A stretch of DNA of 33,582 nt, taken from NCBI GenBank assembly GCA_045640985.1, contig JAZUFZ010000045.1, positions 1-33,582 of the forward strand, given 5' to 3'. Source of the stretch: Colimorpha sp045640985 (GTDB taxonomy: Bacteria > Bacteroidota > Bacteroidia > Bacteroidales > P3). The position numbers and the translations under genes are program-made. The notes under the pieces are model-generated. The model had not been told where the DNA came from. It did no database searches and was given only the letters and a program-made list of their open reading frames with translations. This document shows positions 1-7,370 of the stretch, one piece after another (the first letter of the stretch is position 1; every line of letters begins with the position of its first letter).

Positions 1-520
1 TCCAAAAAATGGATACACAAACCCTCTTTATATACTACTTAACTAACTAATATATAGATAGTTATAGAGTGTTTGAAGAAATAATGATACCCTCAAAAAT
101 CGGATTGAAGACTGAAGACTGAAGACACTTTACAACTCAAACATTTCTCTAAAAAGCACAACTACAATGAAATACGACATTACAAAACCCACTTCCCACA
201 AGATGCCGGAGCTCGGCAAGGGGGCGGAATGCCTCAAATCGGGGTATGAAAAGGGCACATAAGGGGGGAAAATGCTCCAGTTACAGGTTCGGCTTCCCAT
301 TTTTTGCGAAAAAACAGGCGTTGAAAAATTTTCAACAATTGAGGGCAAACGGCTAATCTGCGGAGGATAGTGGCGGGAAGTGGAGTAAACTGTCCTATCC
401 GGCCGCGGAAATCCGCAGGGATCTTTCGCGACTTGACACCGCCTCTGTTTGTCCCGCCTTCGCGCGGCCGCTCCGCTGCGCTTGGCGCGAAGCCTCTGAG
501 GGGTTCCGCTCTGGGGTCTC
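1..520. other. Non-coding stretch left of element A
   Basis: I see no convincing gene here. It holds an AT-rich beginning, three tandem copies of the heptamer gaagact/a at 107-127, a perfect 8-bp inverted repeat around one central base at 320-336 (gttgaaaa/ttttcaac), and a GC-rich stretch from about 390 to 520 leading into element A. Open frames cross it on both strands, but their translations are rich in Arg and Pro, resemble no family I know, and run through repeats. Confidence 0.5.
107..127. repeat. 7-bp tandem repeat, three units
   Basis: The heptamer gaagact occurs at 107-113 and 114-120, followed by gaagaca at 121-127. It is a short simple repeat with no visible function. Confidence 0.7.
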
Positions 521-760
521 CCGGGTATCTCTCTGGTATCTCCCTGATAACTCCCTCTGGAACACGAAAGATATACGGCGTTGCCCCGACGTTACTCCGA
601 CGGAAAAACGGCGTTACCCGCCTCTGTATCATCAAAGGGTCAGCCCCCTTGATGACACCAATCAGCACCAAATTGGCACTGAATGCGGACAAATGCGGAC
701 AAATGCGGACAAATCGGCACCTGATGTCGGAAAGAGTTCGTAACTTTGCATCCGAAATCA
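521..760 (+). repeat. Dispersed intergenic element A (inverted partner of B)
   Basis: This stretch aligns over its whole length with the reverse complement of 27069-27310 (element B): 240 against 242 bp. The left end carries 11-bp units of the form ggtatctcnnn. The middle shares gaaagatatacggcgtt and a block around tgtatcatca. The right end (from 726) is identical to B over 35 bases and contains taactttg at 741-748, a Bacteroidales -7 motif followed by gcatccgaaatca. Between them A has three copies of aaatgcggac where B has diverged repeats of similar pitch. The reading frame is not kept between copies, so I treat it as a non-coding repeat. Mobility is inferred only from the two copies. Confidence 0.8.
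741..748 (+). promoter_or_regulatory. Candidate -7 element at the end of element A
   Basis: taactttg matches the Bacteroidetes -7 consensus TAnnTTTG and lies in the part of the element that is identical in copy B. No clear TTTG sits 19-21 bp upstream. A transcript would run right into 755-1080, where no plus-strand gene is visible, so it would be an orphan promoter or make a short RNA. Confidence 0.4.
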
Positions 761-1038
761 AGACGGGAAAGCCGGCCCCCGCACGATTTCGAGCGTTCCT
801 CGACATACTGCGTAAAGATTCAAGTTTTCAATTCAGCTTTCAGCTATCGGCTATCAGCACTACACTCTCACTTGATAAAAGAAAACATCGCCCCCAACCA
901 ATGGCAGAAGTACTTTCTGCGCTCGGCGGAACATTAGTCGCAATGTCGCCTCACGCCATGGACTTGTTCAGAAACGGGGCGTAACTCTCAAAGGCGCACT
1001 CCTCCTGTATGTCTTGCTCCTTTTATAGAATGAAAAAA
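761..1038. other. Non-coding stretch between element A and the HincII cassette
   Basis: I see no gene with recognisable features. Short repetitive phrases such as tcagctttcagctatcggctat occur around 833-856. The stretch lies downstream of the promoter-like end of element A and beyond the terminator of the restriction operon. Confidence 0.4.
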
Positions 1039-1080
1039 GCGACCTCTAAAAATCGTTTGAAATCAATTTTCAGAGGTCGC
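1033..1080 (-). terminator. Rho-independent terminator of the HincII operon
   Basis: The arms gcgacctct (1039-1047) and agaggtcgc (1072-1080) form a perfect 9-bp stem with a 24-nt loop. On the minus strand the stem is followed by six T (1038-1033). It starts 24 bp after the endonuclease stop codon, so it closes that operon. Confidence 0.85.
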
Positions 1081-1103
1081 ATTTATATTCTTTGACTACT
1101 TAC

Positions 1104-1889
1104 TTAGTCTTGAATGTACTTCAAAAATGGAGTAATATACATCTCTCTCATTCGCTCACATCTATGCTCTGCACTATTGACAAATACTTTAAGATATTCT
1201 CGTGCCCACTTCTTTCTTGATTGAGTCCAAGATTGATCGAGGTCACATACATGAAATTGAATTTGCATGGCTGCCGCCCAATTAATATACAACTTTGCTG
1301 GGTTGGCCTTAAACAAATCTCCATAATGCGCATCAACACATTTTAGCACATCTTTATATTCCACCCAATCTATTTCGACATAGTCTATTTTGATGTTGTC
1401 ATATTCTTCATTGTCTATCATTAAAGCACACATTTGAGCTAACTTGTAGGCAGAAATGATATTAGGTGCCATTGCTGCCTTGTTTTTATTGCGAGTCTTT
1501 ACATCAATAATGTCATAAAATCCCTTATCGTAATAAAGAATGTCCGCTGTATCATTCTGCTTTTCATCAAATATGTTTGTCGGACTCCAATCTCTTGTCG
1601 CTTTATCACCTCTACTGATGAGGAACAAAGCTGTTGGTGAGTTAAACAGAGCATATCTTTGCTCCAAGGTAATATGCTTTGGATGACGTAGATAAATATC
1701 GTTCAAATATTCATATTGCTTAAAAATCTTGTTTTTATACTTTTTCTTAAGACTGGCATATACAAGTTTTTCAAAGGGCTCACCTGCTGCATGTCCAGAA
1801 AGTGTGCCAGAAGTTGCTTTGTTTGGTCTCTCTACTGTTTGATTTTTCATTTCTGAGACCAACTGAGTAAAATTAACTCTATTATTCAT
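1104..1889 (-). CDS. hincIIR: HincII-family type II restriction endonuclease
   Basis: The 261-aa product closely resembles the endonuclease HincII of Haemophilus influenzae, which cuts GTYRAC in the middle to give blunt ends. Shared blocks include SGTLSGHAAGEPFEKLVY (about residues 27-44), FKQYEYLND, LFNSP, EKQNDTADIL, DVKTR, APNIISAYKLAQ and LYINWAAAMQIQFHV. The metal-binding catalytic set is intact: D116, D129 and K131 correspond to HincII D114, D127 and K129. At the position of HincII Q138, the glutamine that intercalates into DNA beside the site, this protein has Met140. Its start overlaps the methyltransferase stop by 8 nt (atgaataa), so the pair is translationally coupled with the methylase first. 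GTYRAC specificity is inferred from homology. The AT-rich composition, unlike the flanks, suggests acquisition by transfer. Confidence 0.93.
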   Translation of the reverse strand: MNNRVNFTQLVSEMKNQTVERPNKATSGTLSGHAAGEPFEKLVYASLKKKYKNKIFKQYEYLNDIYLRHPKHITLEQRYALFNSPTALFLISRGDKATRDWSPTNIFDEKQNDTADILYYDKGFYDIIDVKTRNKNKAAMAPNIISAYKLAQMCALMIDNEEYDNIKIDYVEIDWVEYKDVLKCVDAHYGDLFKANPAKLYINWAAAMQIQFHVCDLDQSWTQSRKKWAREYLKVFVNSAEHRCERMREMYITPFLKYIQD

Positions 1890-3423
1890 TGAATAGTTTA
1901 TTAAATAGATTATTTACGTTTTCAATATGAATGGAATAATTATCATCCAAATATAGTTTTACTTCTTTTGTTATTTCGTCGTGCAACTCAACTTCTTTTA
2001 AGTTACTCCAATTGATAGGCTTGTATGGAATGCTTGCTATTGGGGCTTCAGAGAACTCAACGATAGCACCTTTTACTATGCCGTTGAAAGTCAGCCATTC
2101 AAATACCCTTTTGTTATTAAGGTATGCAAGAATGTACTCAATAGACTCTTTGCATATATCTTTCTTGAAAATGGCTGTAACATCTTGTGTTGGATATACT
2201 CCTTCTGGAGCATAGCAAAATCTAAAATGATTTTTATTTGAAATTCTTTCCTTGCATGGGATGAAGATGCGAGGTTCCTTTCGTTCAAACAAATTCTGGT
2301 TTCGTGGAAATATAAATTCCCAGTAAGGAATCTCACGATTATAACTATATCTTTTTAGGAGTTTTTCAATGTTTGGAGAGAAATGCGATGCCAAATTTGG
2401 ATATTTCTTTTCAAAGTCCTCTTTAGTGATATTTTCCTGAATGAAGATATATTGGGTTATTGACACATTCTTATAAGAATCCAAATCCTTGGCTTTTAGA
2501 ACATCAATAATAACAGATTTTTCATCTTCGTTTAATTGTTCTATGTTTTTTATTTGGAAAGCCCTGTCAAGACCAGAAACCATTCCGTTGCCAATATCGC
2601 AGAAATCTCCAATTCTGTGATAATCGTACCCGAATAGATCTTCAGCTTTTTTACAGCCTTCTTCAAACTGCTTAAAAACTGTTTGGACTTTCTCTGCTGC
2701 AAGAATCCACCTGCTATTTTGCTGAAAGTGAGGTATCTCCTCAAAATCAAAACAACTCTTTGAAGCCAACTCTTCCACTGTTGGCAGTACCTTTTCTTTA
2801 TTGTACTTATAAAGACGGATTTTCTCCTTACGTCTTTTGGTCTTAATAAATTTGAAAATAATGAAGGATGCGGTTACTTTTTCAAACAATGGGGTTTCCT
2901 TGAAATGATACAATTCTTCTATATATCCGTGTTCACACATGTAGTTTCTCAATGAAATAGAGTGTGTTGTATTCATCCAGTACTCTGTGCAAATGAATAT
3001 TAATTCTCCATTCTCATTAAGATGTTCAATGCTTTTTAATATGAATATAAAGAGATAATCACAAAGGCTATTGAAATACCTATTCCATAATTCGTTAGCC
3101 ACCAATTCTTCCTTTAATTCCGGCTCAATATTTTTCCATCGGATATAGGGTGGATTACCAATCACTACATCATATTTCTCTGTTGTAGGGACTGATATGA
3201 AGCTTACAAACTTGATAAAGTCATATTTCGCACCAAGGGTAGCATCTATTTCATATGCAAATATGTTTTGGAATCTATGATTAACCAACTTATCCAAAAA
3301 CACACCCTTGCCACAGGAAGGTTCAAGAACCTTACTATCCTTTGGATGGGAAATCATAGATACCATAAAATCAGCTATTACACTAATTGTGAAATACTGA
3401 CCATATTTGTTCTTTCCTGCCAT
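1882..3423 (-). CDS. hincIIM: HincII-type N6-adenine DNA methyltransferase
   Basis: The 513-aa protein should protect host DNA by methylating adenine in the site cut by the adjacent endonuclease (GTYRAC, by analogy with M.HincII). Visible motifs are KYGQYFT (residues 6-12, motif X), VLEPSCGKG (32-40, S-adenosylmethionine-binding motif I) and GNPPYIR (89-95, motif IV NPPY catalytic loop). This is the gamma order of amino-methyltransferases. The C-terminal half should hold target recognition; it includes IGDFCDIGNGMVSGLDRAF. Length fits the family of about 500 aa. The gene is AT-rich with many AAA, TTT and ATT codons, unlike mazG next to it. No C-protein gene is seen upstream. The minus-strand promoter should lie in 3424-3540, but I find no clean TAnnTTTG there. 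Confidence 0.92.
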   Translation of the reverse strand: MAGKNKYGQYFTISVIADFMVSMISHPKDSKVLEPSCGKGVFLDKLVNHRFQNIFAYEIDATLGAKYDFIKFVSFISVPTTEKYDVVIGNPPYIRWKNIEPELKEELVANELWNRYFNSLCDYLFIFILKSIEHLNENGELIFICTEYWMNTTHSISLRNYMCEHGYIEELYHFKETPLFEKVTASFIIFKFIKTKRRKEKIRLYKYNKEKVLPTVEELASKSCFDFEEIPHFQQNSRWILAAEKVQTVFKQFEEGCKKAEDLFGYDYHRIGDFCDIGNGMVSGLDRAFQIKNIEQLNEDEKSVIIDVLKAKDLDSYKNVSITQYIFIQENITKEDFEKKYPNLASHFSPNIEKLLKRYSYNREIPYWEFIFPRNQNLFERKEPRIFIPCKERISNKNHFRFCYAPEGVYPTQDVTAIFKKDICKESIEYILAYLNNKRVFEWLTFNGIVKGAIVEFSEAPIASIPYKPINWSNLKEVELHDEITKEVKLYLDDNYSIHIENVNNLFNKLFNE

Positions 3424-3604
3424 ACATCAACTCGTTTCTATTCTTTTGAGGGGCAAACTTGAAAGTTTCTTTGATTCTAAGTTGTATTTTCTTATAGATT
3501 CAATCATTTTTTCATAATACTAATCCTCGCTATAACATACAGCCACTTTAACTAAAAAAAAACAGATTCATAGGAATTCGATTACAATCAACATTTCTTT
3601 ATTT

Positions 3605-4270
3605 TCAAGAGGCATTTTCCTGTGCCTGATAATCGTGCTGAAGTTTCCGGACGGCTTCGGAAAGGGCATCATCGGCGTTGATGCCGTGCTGGTTGGCCCA
3701 GGAGATGAGGCCGAGAAGCATCTGACCGAAATCCTGCGGAGTGGTCTCTTCGGTAAGCGTTACGGTGGAGGCGGGACTGGCAAGCTGTGGGGGCAAAGTG
3801 CCGGCGCCGGCTATCTTCTGAAGCATACGTACCGCCTTGACGAGGGGAGGCAGCGAGGCGGGTACACCTTCAAGCACGCTCTTGCGTCCTTCCTTCATCT
3901 TGACCTGTTCCCAACGGGGCACTTCATCTGTAACGGCGGGCTGACGCACTCCTTCGCGGTCGGGGAGCGAAAGATGCGGATGGCGCGAGATGAGTTTGCG
4001 GCAGATGCCATCAATCACATCCACGAGGGTAAAATCGCCATTATCGGCTGCTATCTTGCTGTAGAAAAGAATATGCATGAAGAGGTCTCCGAGTTCCTTG
4101 CGCTGTTCCTCAGGGTTGCGGGCAAGGATGGCTTCGGAGAGTTCATAAACCTCCTCTATAGTGAGATAGCGCAGACTTTCGATAGTCTGCGCTTTATCCC
4201 ATGGACATTCGTTTCGCAAGGTGTCGAGCAGGGCGCTCAGCCACGCGAGCGATTGTTGCTCCTGTGTCAT
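3605..4270 (-). CDS. mazG: Nucleoside triphosphate pyrophosphohydrolase MazG
   Basis: MazG hydrolyses NTPs and dNTPs to the monophosphate and pyrophosphate, a house-cleaning and stress role. The 221-aa protein starts with the typical region ending CPWDKAQTIESLRYLTIEEVYEL. The EExxE metal site is in TIEEVYELSEA, with the partner ExxD in KELGDLF and the conserved SRHPHL beyond. The second MazG domain, which in full-length proteins (about 260 aa) repeats EExxE...ExxD, is shortened. It keeps MLQKIAGAG and a helix like INADDALSEAVRKL but has no EExxE and no ExxD, so only the N-terminal domain should be catalytic. The start shares ATGA with the stop of the lipoprotein gene upstream. Confidence 0.9.
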   Translation of the reverse strand: MTQEQQSLAWLSALLDTLRNECPWDKAQTIESLRYLTIEEVYELSEAILARNPEEQRKELGDLFMHILFYSKIAADNGDFTLVDVIDGICRKLISRHPHLSLPDREGVRQPAVTDEVPRWEQVKMKEGRKSVLEGVPASLPPLVKAVRMLQKIAGAGTLPPQLASPASTVTLTEETTPQDFGQMLLGLISWANQHGINADDALSEAVRKLQHDYQAQENAS

Positions 4271-5142
4271 TTCTTTGTGGAGATCACGAGGAATTTGGTG
4301 TACTGCCAGAACTGGTTGGTGTTGAGGATGCGCAGATATGCTACTACGCTTTCATCGTTTTCGTCCATTACGAGTTCATAGCTTTCCTTCGGGTGGTTGG
4401 AGATTACTTCGGCGTTCTTCCGGTTCACGGTAATGGTGGTAACCTTGGTGCGGTCAATCATGGTGAACTGTTCGGTAGCCATGGAGGTGGTTACGCTCTG
4501 GCGTTTGCCGATTCCGATAAATCCGCCCGACTTGCTTACGATACCCATTTCCTTGAGTTCATTGTAGGAACCCACGATGAAGTAGGCACGGTTGGCGTCT
4601 GCGGTCTGGCGGGCGATGGTCTCGTCCTTCTGCTGGTTGGCGGCGGTAAGGTCGGACACATTCTGGTTGAGGTTCTTGATGACCACCTTGTTCTGCTCAA
4701 GTTCTGCCATGAGGGAAGAGATCTGCTCTTCCTGGGAAGCTACGCGGGTTTCGAGTTTGGCAACGAATTCCTCAAGCTGGGTATTCTTGTCGGAAAGGCC
4801 CTTGATCTTGCTGTTGAGTTCGGCGATCTTCTTCTTGTTGGCGGCGAGCATTTCCTCGATGTTGGCGATCTGCTCGGTGATTTCACCTTTTACGTTGTAG
4901 TTGCCTTCGGTTCCGTTGCGCTTGAGTTCCTGAACGGAGCTGTACTTGGCTGATACCATGGCGAGATTGTCCTCAATCTGGTTGAGCATGTCGAAGAGGG
5001 CATTGATTTCGTCATCCTTGGAATCTACGATGGCCTGGAGAGAATCAGATACATGCTGAGCCTGCTCAAGTTCTTTCTGCTTGCAGGAAGAAAACAGGAC
5101 TGTTACGGCTGCGAGCGCAATTACGAAATAAATCTTTTTCAT
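4267..5142 (-). CDS. Coiled-coil lipoprotein of unknown function
   Basis: The 291-aa protein has a lipoprotein signal peptide (MKKIYFVIALAAVTVLFSSC, lipid-modified Cys20). A long heptad-rich coiled coil follows from about residue 22 to 180, with many Glu, Lys, Gln and Leu. A compact C-terminal domain of about 100 residues begins AYFIVGSYNELKEMGIVSK and ends FWQYTKFLVISTKK. That plan, including the FIGIGKR block and the FW..TKFLVI ending, resembles Bacteroidales coiled-coil lipoproteins that I recall being annotated as Cbp1-type adhesins; I hold that name loosely. It should be anchored in the envelope. The stop overlaps the mazG start, so the two are co-transcribed, although no functional link is evident. 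Confidence 0.8.
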   Translation of the reverse strand: MKKIYFVIALAAVTVLFSSCKQKELEQAQHVSDSLQAIVDSKDDEINALFDMLNQIEDNLAMVSAKYSSVQELKRNGTEGNYNVKGEITEQIANIEEMLAANKKKIAELNSKIKGLSDKNTQLEEFVAKLETRVASQEEQISSLMAELEQNKVVIKNLNQNVSDLTAANQQKDETIARQTADANRAYFIVGSYNELKEMGIVSKSGGFIGIGKRQSVTTSMATEQFTMIDRTKVTTITVNRKNAEVISNHPKESYELVMDENDESVVAYLRILNTNQFWQYTKFLVISTKK

Positions 5143-5245
5143 TTTTTATGGTTTTTGTACAATTATTATTGACTATTTGCGTTATTGGTTAAAAAACGCA
5201 GATATTGTGGGAATATTGTGTGGATTAACAAAAAAAATACAAGAT

Positions 5246-7366
5246 ATGCATAAAATAATTAAGTCTTTTCTGATTATGGCCATTTCTACCGCCGCAATTT
5301 CGGCTTCAGCACAAGAAGAAAATCCGCTGCTCCAGGACTGGAACACGCCTCACCAGACACCTCCGTTCAGCAAAATTGAGAACCGCCACTATGCGCCCGC
5401 CCTCCGTGAGGCCATCAAGGAAGCGGAGGCGAATATCAAGAAAATCACTTCCCAGCGAGGAACTCCGACCTTTGAGAACACCATTGTGGCTCTCGAAACG
5501 GCAAGTGAGAAGCTGGAACGCATCAGCAATATCCTCTTCAATCTGAACGAATGCAACACGAACCCCGAGATGCAGCAGATTGTGATGGAACTTTCGCCGG
5601 AACTGACCCGTTTCTCAAACAGCGTGAGTATGAACGAAAAGCTCTTCGCCCGGGTAAAGAACCTCTATGAGCGGCGCGAACAGCTGGGACTCAATACGGA
5701 ACAGATGACGCTGCTGGAGAACTCCTACAAGAGTTTCGAGCGTAACGGCGTGAACCTCAGCAAGGGAGACAAGAAGCTCTTTGCCCAGTACAGCGAGCAG
5801 CTGAGCCAGTTGAGCCAGCAGTTCAACCAGAATGTGCTGGCAGACAACAACAGCTACACGCTCCACATCACGAATGCGAAAGACCTGAGCGGTCTGCCTC
5901 AGGATGTGGTGAATGCCGCCCGTGAAGAGGCTCAGAGCCGCGGTCTTGAAGGATGGGTATTCACGCTGGCCTACCCTTCATACGGTCCGTTCATCACCTA
6001 CGCCGACAACCGCGACCTGCGCGAGCAGATGTGGCGCGCCTACAACAGCCGGGGAAACCGTGGCGGCGAGACGGACAACAACGAGATTATCCGTCAGATG
6101 GTGGATCTGCGCTACCAGACGGCAAAACTCTTGGGCTACAGCAACTATACGGAATATGTGCTGAAGGAACGGATGGCAGAAACGCCTGAAAACCTCGCCA
6201 AATTCCTCGAAGGACTCCTCAACAGCTGCCGCGAACCGGCCATGAGAGACCTGATGGACGTACAGCGATTTGCGACCAAGCAGGGACTGAAAGGGGCTAT
6301 CCAGCGCTGGGATTTCAGCTACTATAGCGAGAAACTCAAGAAGCAGACCTACGATTTTGATGCAGAACTGCTGAGACCTTACTTCCAGTTGGAGAAAGTG
6401 CGCCAGGGCATCTTTGACCTCTACGGCCGTCTGTACGGACTTTCGTTTGTGGAAGCACAGAATATAGAGGTTTATCATCCCGATGTGAAGGTATATGAGG
6501 TATATGACGGCAGCCGCTTCATGGGTATGCTCTATTTGGATATGTTCCCCCGCGAGAGCAAACGCTCAGGCGCCTGGATGACGGAATTCCGCGCCCAGAG
6601 CAATATCGGAGGCAATCAGATAAGACCGCTTATCCAGGTGGTATGCAACTTCTCGAAACCGGTAGGAAACAAGCCTGCCCTGCTGAGTTTTGATGAGGTG
6701 GAGACCTTCATGCACGAGTTCGGACATGCGATGCACGGAATGCTGAGCGACGTAACCTACCCCAGCATCAGCGGCACCAGCGTATATCGCGACTTCGTAG
6801 AACTGCCTTCCCAGGTGATGGAAAACTGGTGTTACGAAAGCCAGTTCCTCAACACTTTCGCCCGCCACTACGAGACCAACGATACTATCCCCGGAGAATA
6901 CATAGAGAAAATCAAATCCAGTGAAAAATATATGGCCGGATGGTTATGTCTGAGACAGCTCTGCCTGGGTATGGTGGATATGTCGTTCCACTCCCAGTCG
7001 CAGCACCTCGATATGCCGATTGAAGAGTTTGAACGCAACCACATGGTGGAACTTCTGCCACCTGTCCCCGGCTGCAATACCAGCACCGCGTTCACCCATA
7101 TCTTCGCGGGCGGATATGCTTCGGGCTACTACGGATACAAATGGGCGGAAGTGCTGGATGCCGACGTGTTCAGCGAGTTCAAGAAACACGGTATCTTCGA
7201 CAAGCAGACCGCGACAAGATTCCGCAACGAAATACTCTCCAAGGGAGGTACGCAGCATCCCGCTGTCCTCTTCCGCAACTTCATGGGACGCGAACCCAAC
7301 CAGGAAGCCCTCCTGCTGCGCTGCGGATTTATCAAGGAAGCTACATTTGAAAAAGTAATCAGATAA
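5246..7366 (+). CDS. dcp: M3-family peptidyl-dipeptidase (Dcp-like)
   Basis: This is a zinc metallopeptidase of the M3 (thimet oligopeptidase/Dcp) family, which trims short peptides, Dcp releasing C-terminal dipeptides. The zinc site HEFGH is at residues 490-494 in ETFMHEFGHAMHGML, with the third ligand Glu519 in FVELPSQVMENW. I place the start at 5246 (MHKIIKSFLIMA), because this gives a clean signal peptide ending ASAQEENPL; an upstream in-frame ATG at 5177 would bury it. The mature protein is therefore periplasmic or surface-exposed. The product is 706 aa, a normal Dcp length. RNase R begins 4 bp after the stop, so the two are probably one transcript. Confidence 0.92.
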   Translation: MHKIIKSFLIMAISTAAISASAQEENPLLQDWNTPHQTPPFSKIENRHYAPALREAIKEAEANIKKITSQRGTPTFENTIVALETASEKLERISNILFNLNECNTNPEMQQIVMELSPELTRFSNSVSMNEKLFARVKNLYERREQLGLNTEQMTLLENSYKSFERNGVNLSKGDKKLFAQYSEQLSQLSQQFNQNVLADNNSYTLHITNAKDLSGLPQDVVNAAREEAQSRGLEGWVFTLAYPSYGPFITYADNRDLREQMWRAYNSRGNRGGETDNNEIIRQMVDLRYQTAKLLGYSNYTEYVLKERMAETPENLAKFLEGLLNSCREPAMRDLMDVQRFATKQGLKGAIQRWDFSYYSEKLKKQTYDFDAELLRPYFQLEKVRQGIFDLYGRLYGLSFVEAQNIEVYHPDVKVYEVYDGSRFMGMLYLDMFPRESKRSGAWMTEFRAQSNIGGNQIRPLIQVVCNFSKPVGNKPALLSFDEVETFMHEFGHAMHGMLSDVTYPSISGTSVYRDFVELPSQVMENWCYESQFLNTFARHYETNDTIPGEYIEKIKSSEKYMAGWLCLRQLCLGMVDMSFHSQSQHLDMPIEEFERNHMVELLPPVPGCNTSTAFTHIFAGGYASGYYGYKWAEVLDADVFSEFKKHGIFDKQTATRFRNEILSKGGTQHPAVLFRNFMGREPNQEALLLRCGFIKEATFEKVIR

Positions 7367-7370
7367 CATA

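Noticed and set aside
370..984. 204-codon plus-strand frame through element A, with a 190-codon frame on the other strand at 234-806
   Set aside because: Both cross repeats. The frame shifts between elements A and B in the part that should be shared, so coding is not conserved.
5177..5245. N-terminal extension of the M3 peptidase
   Set aside because: The extra 23 residues would precede and hide a clean signal peptide that begins at 5246.
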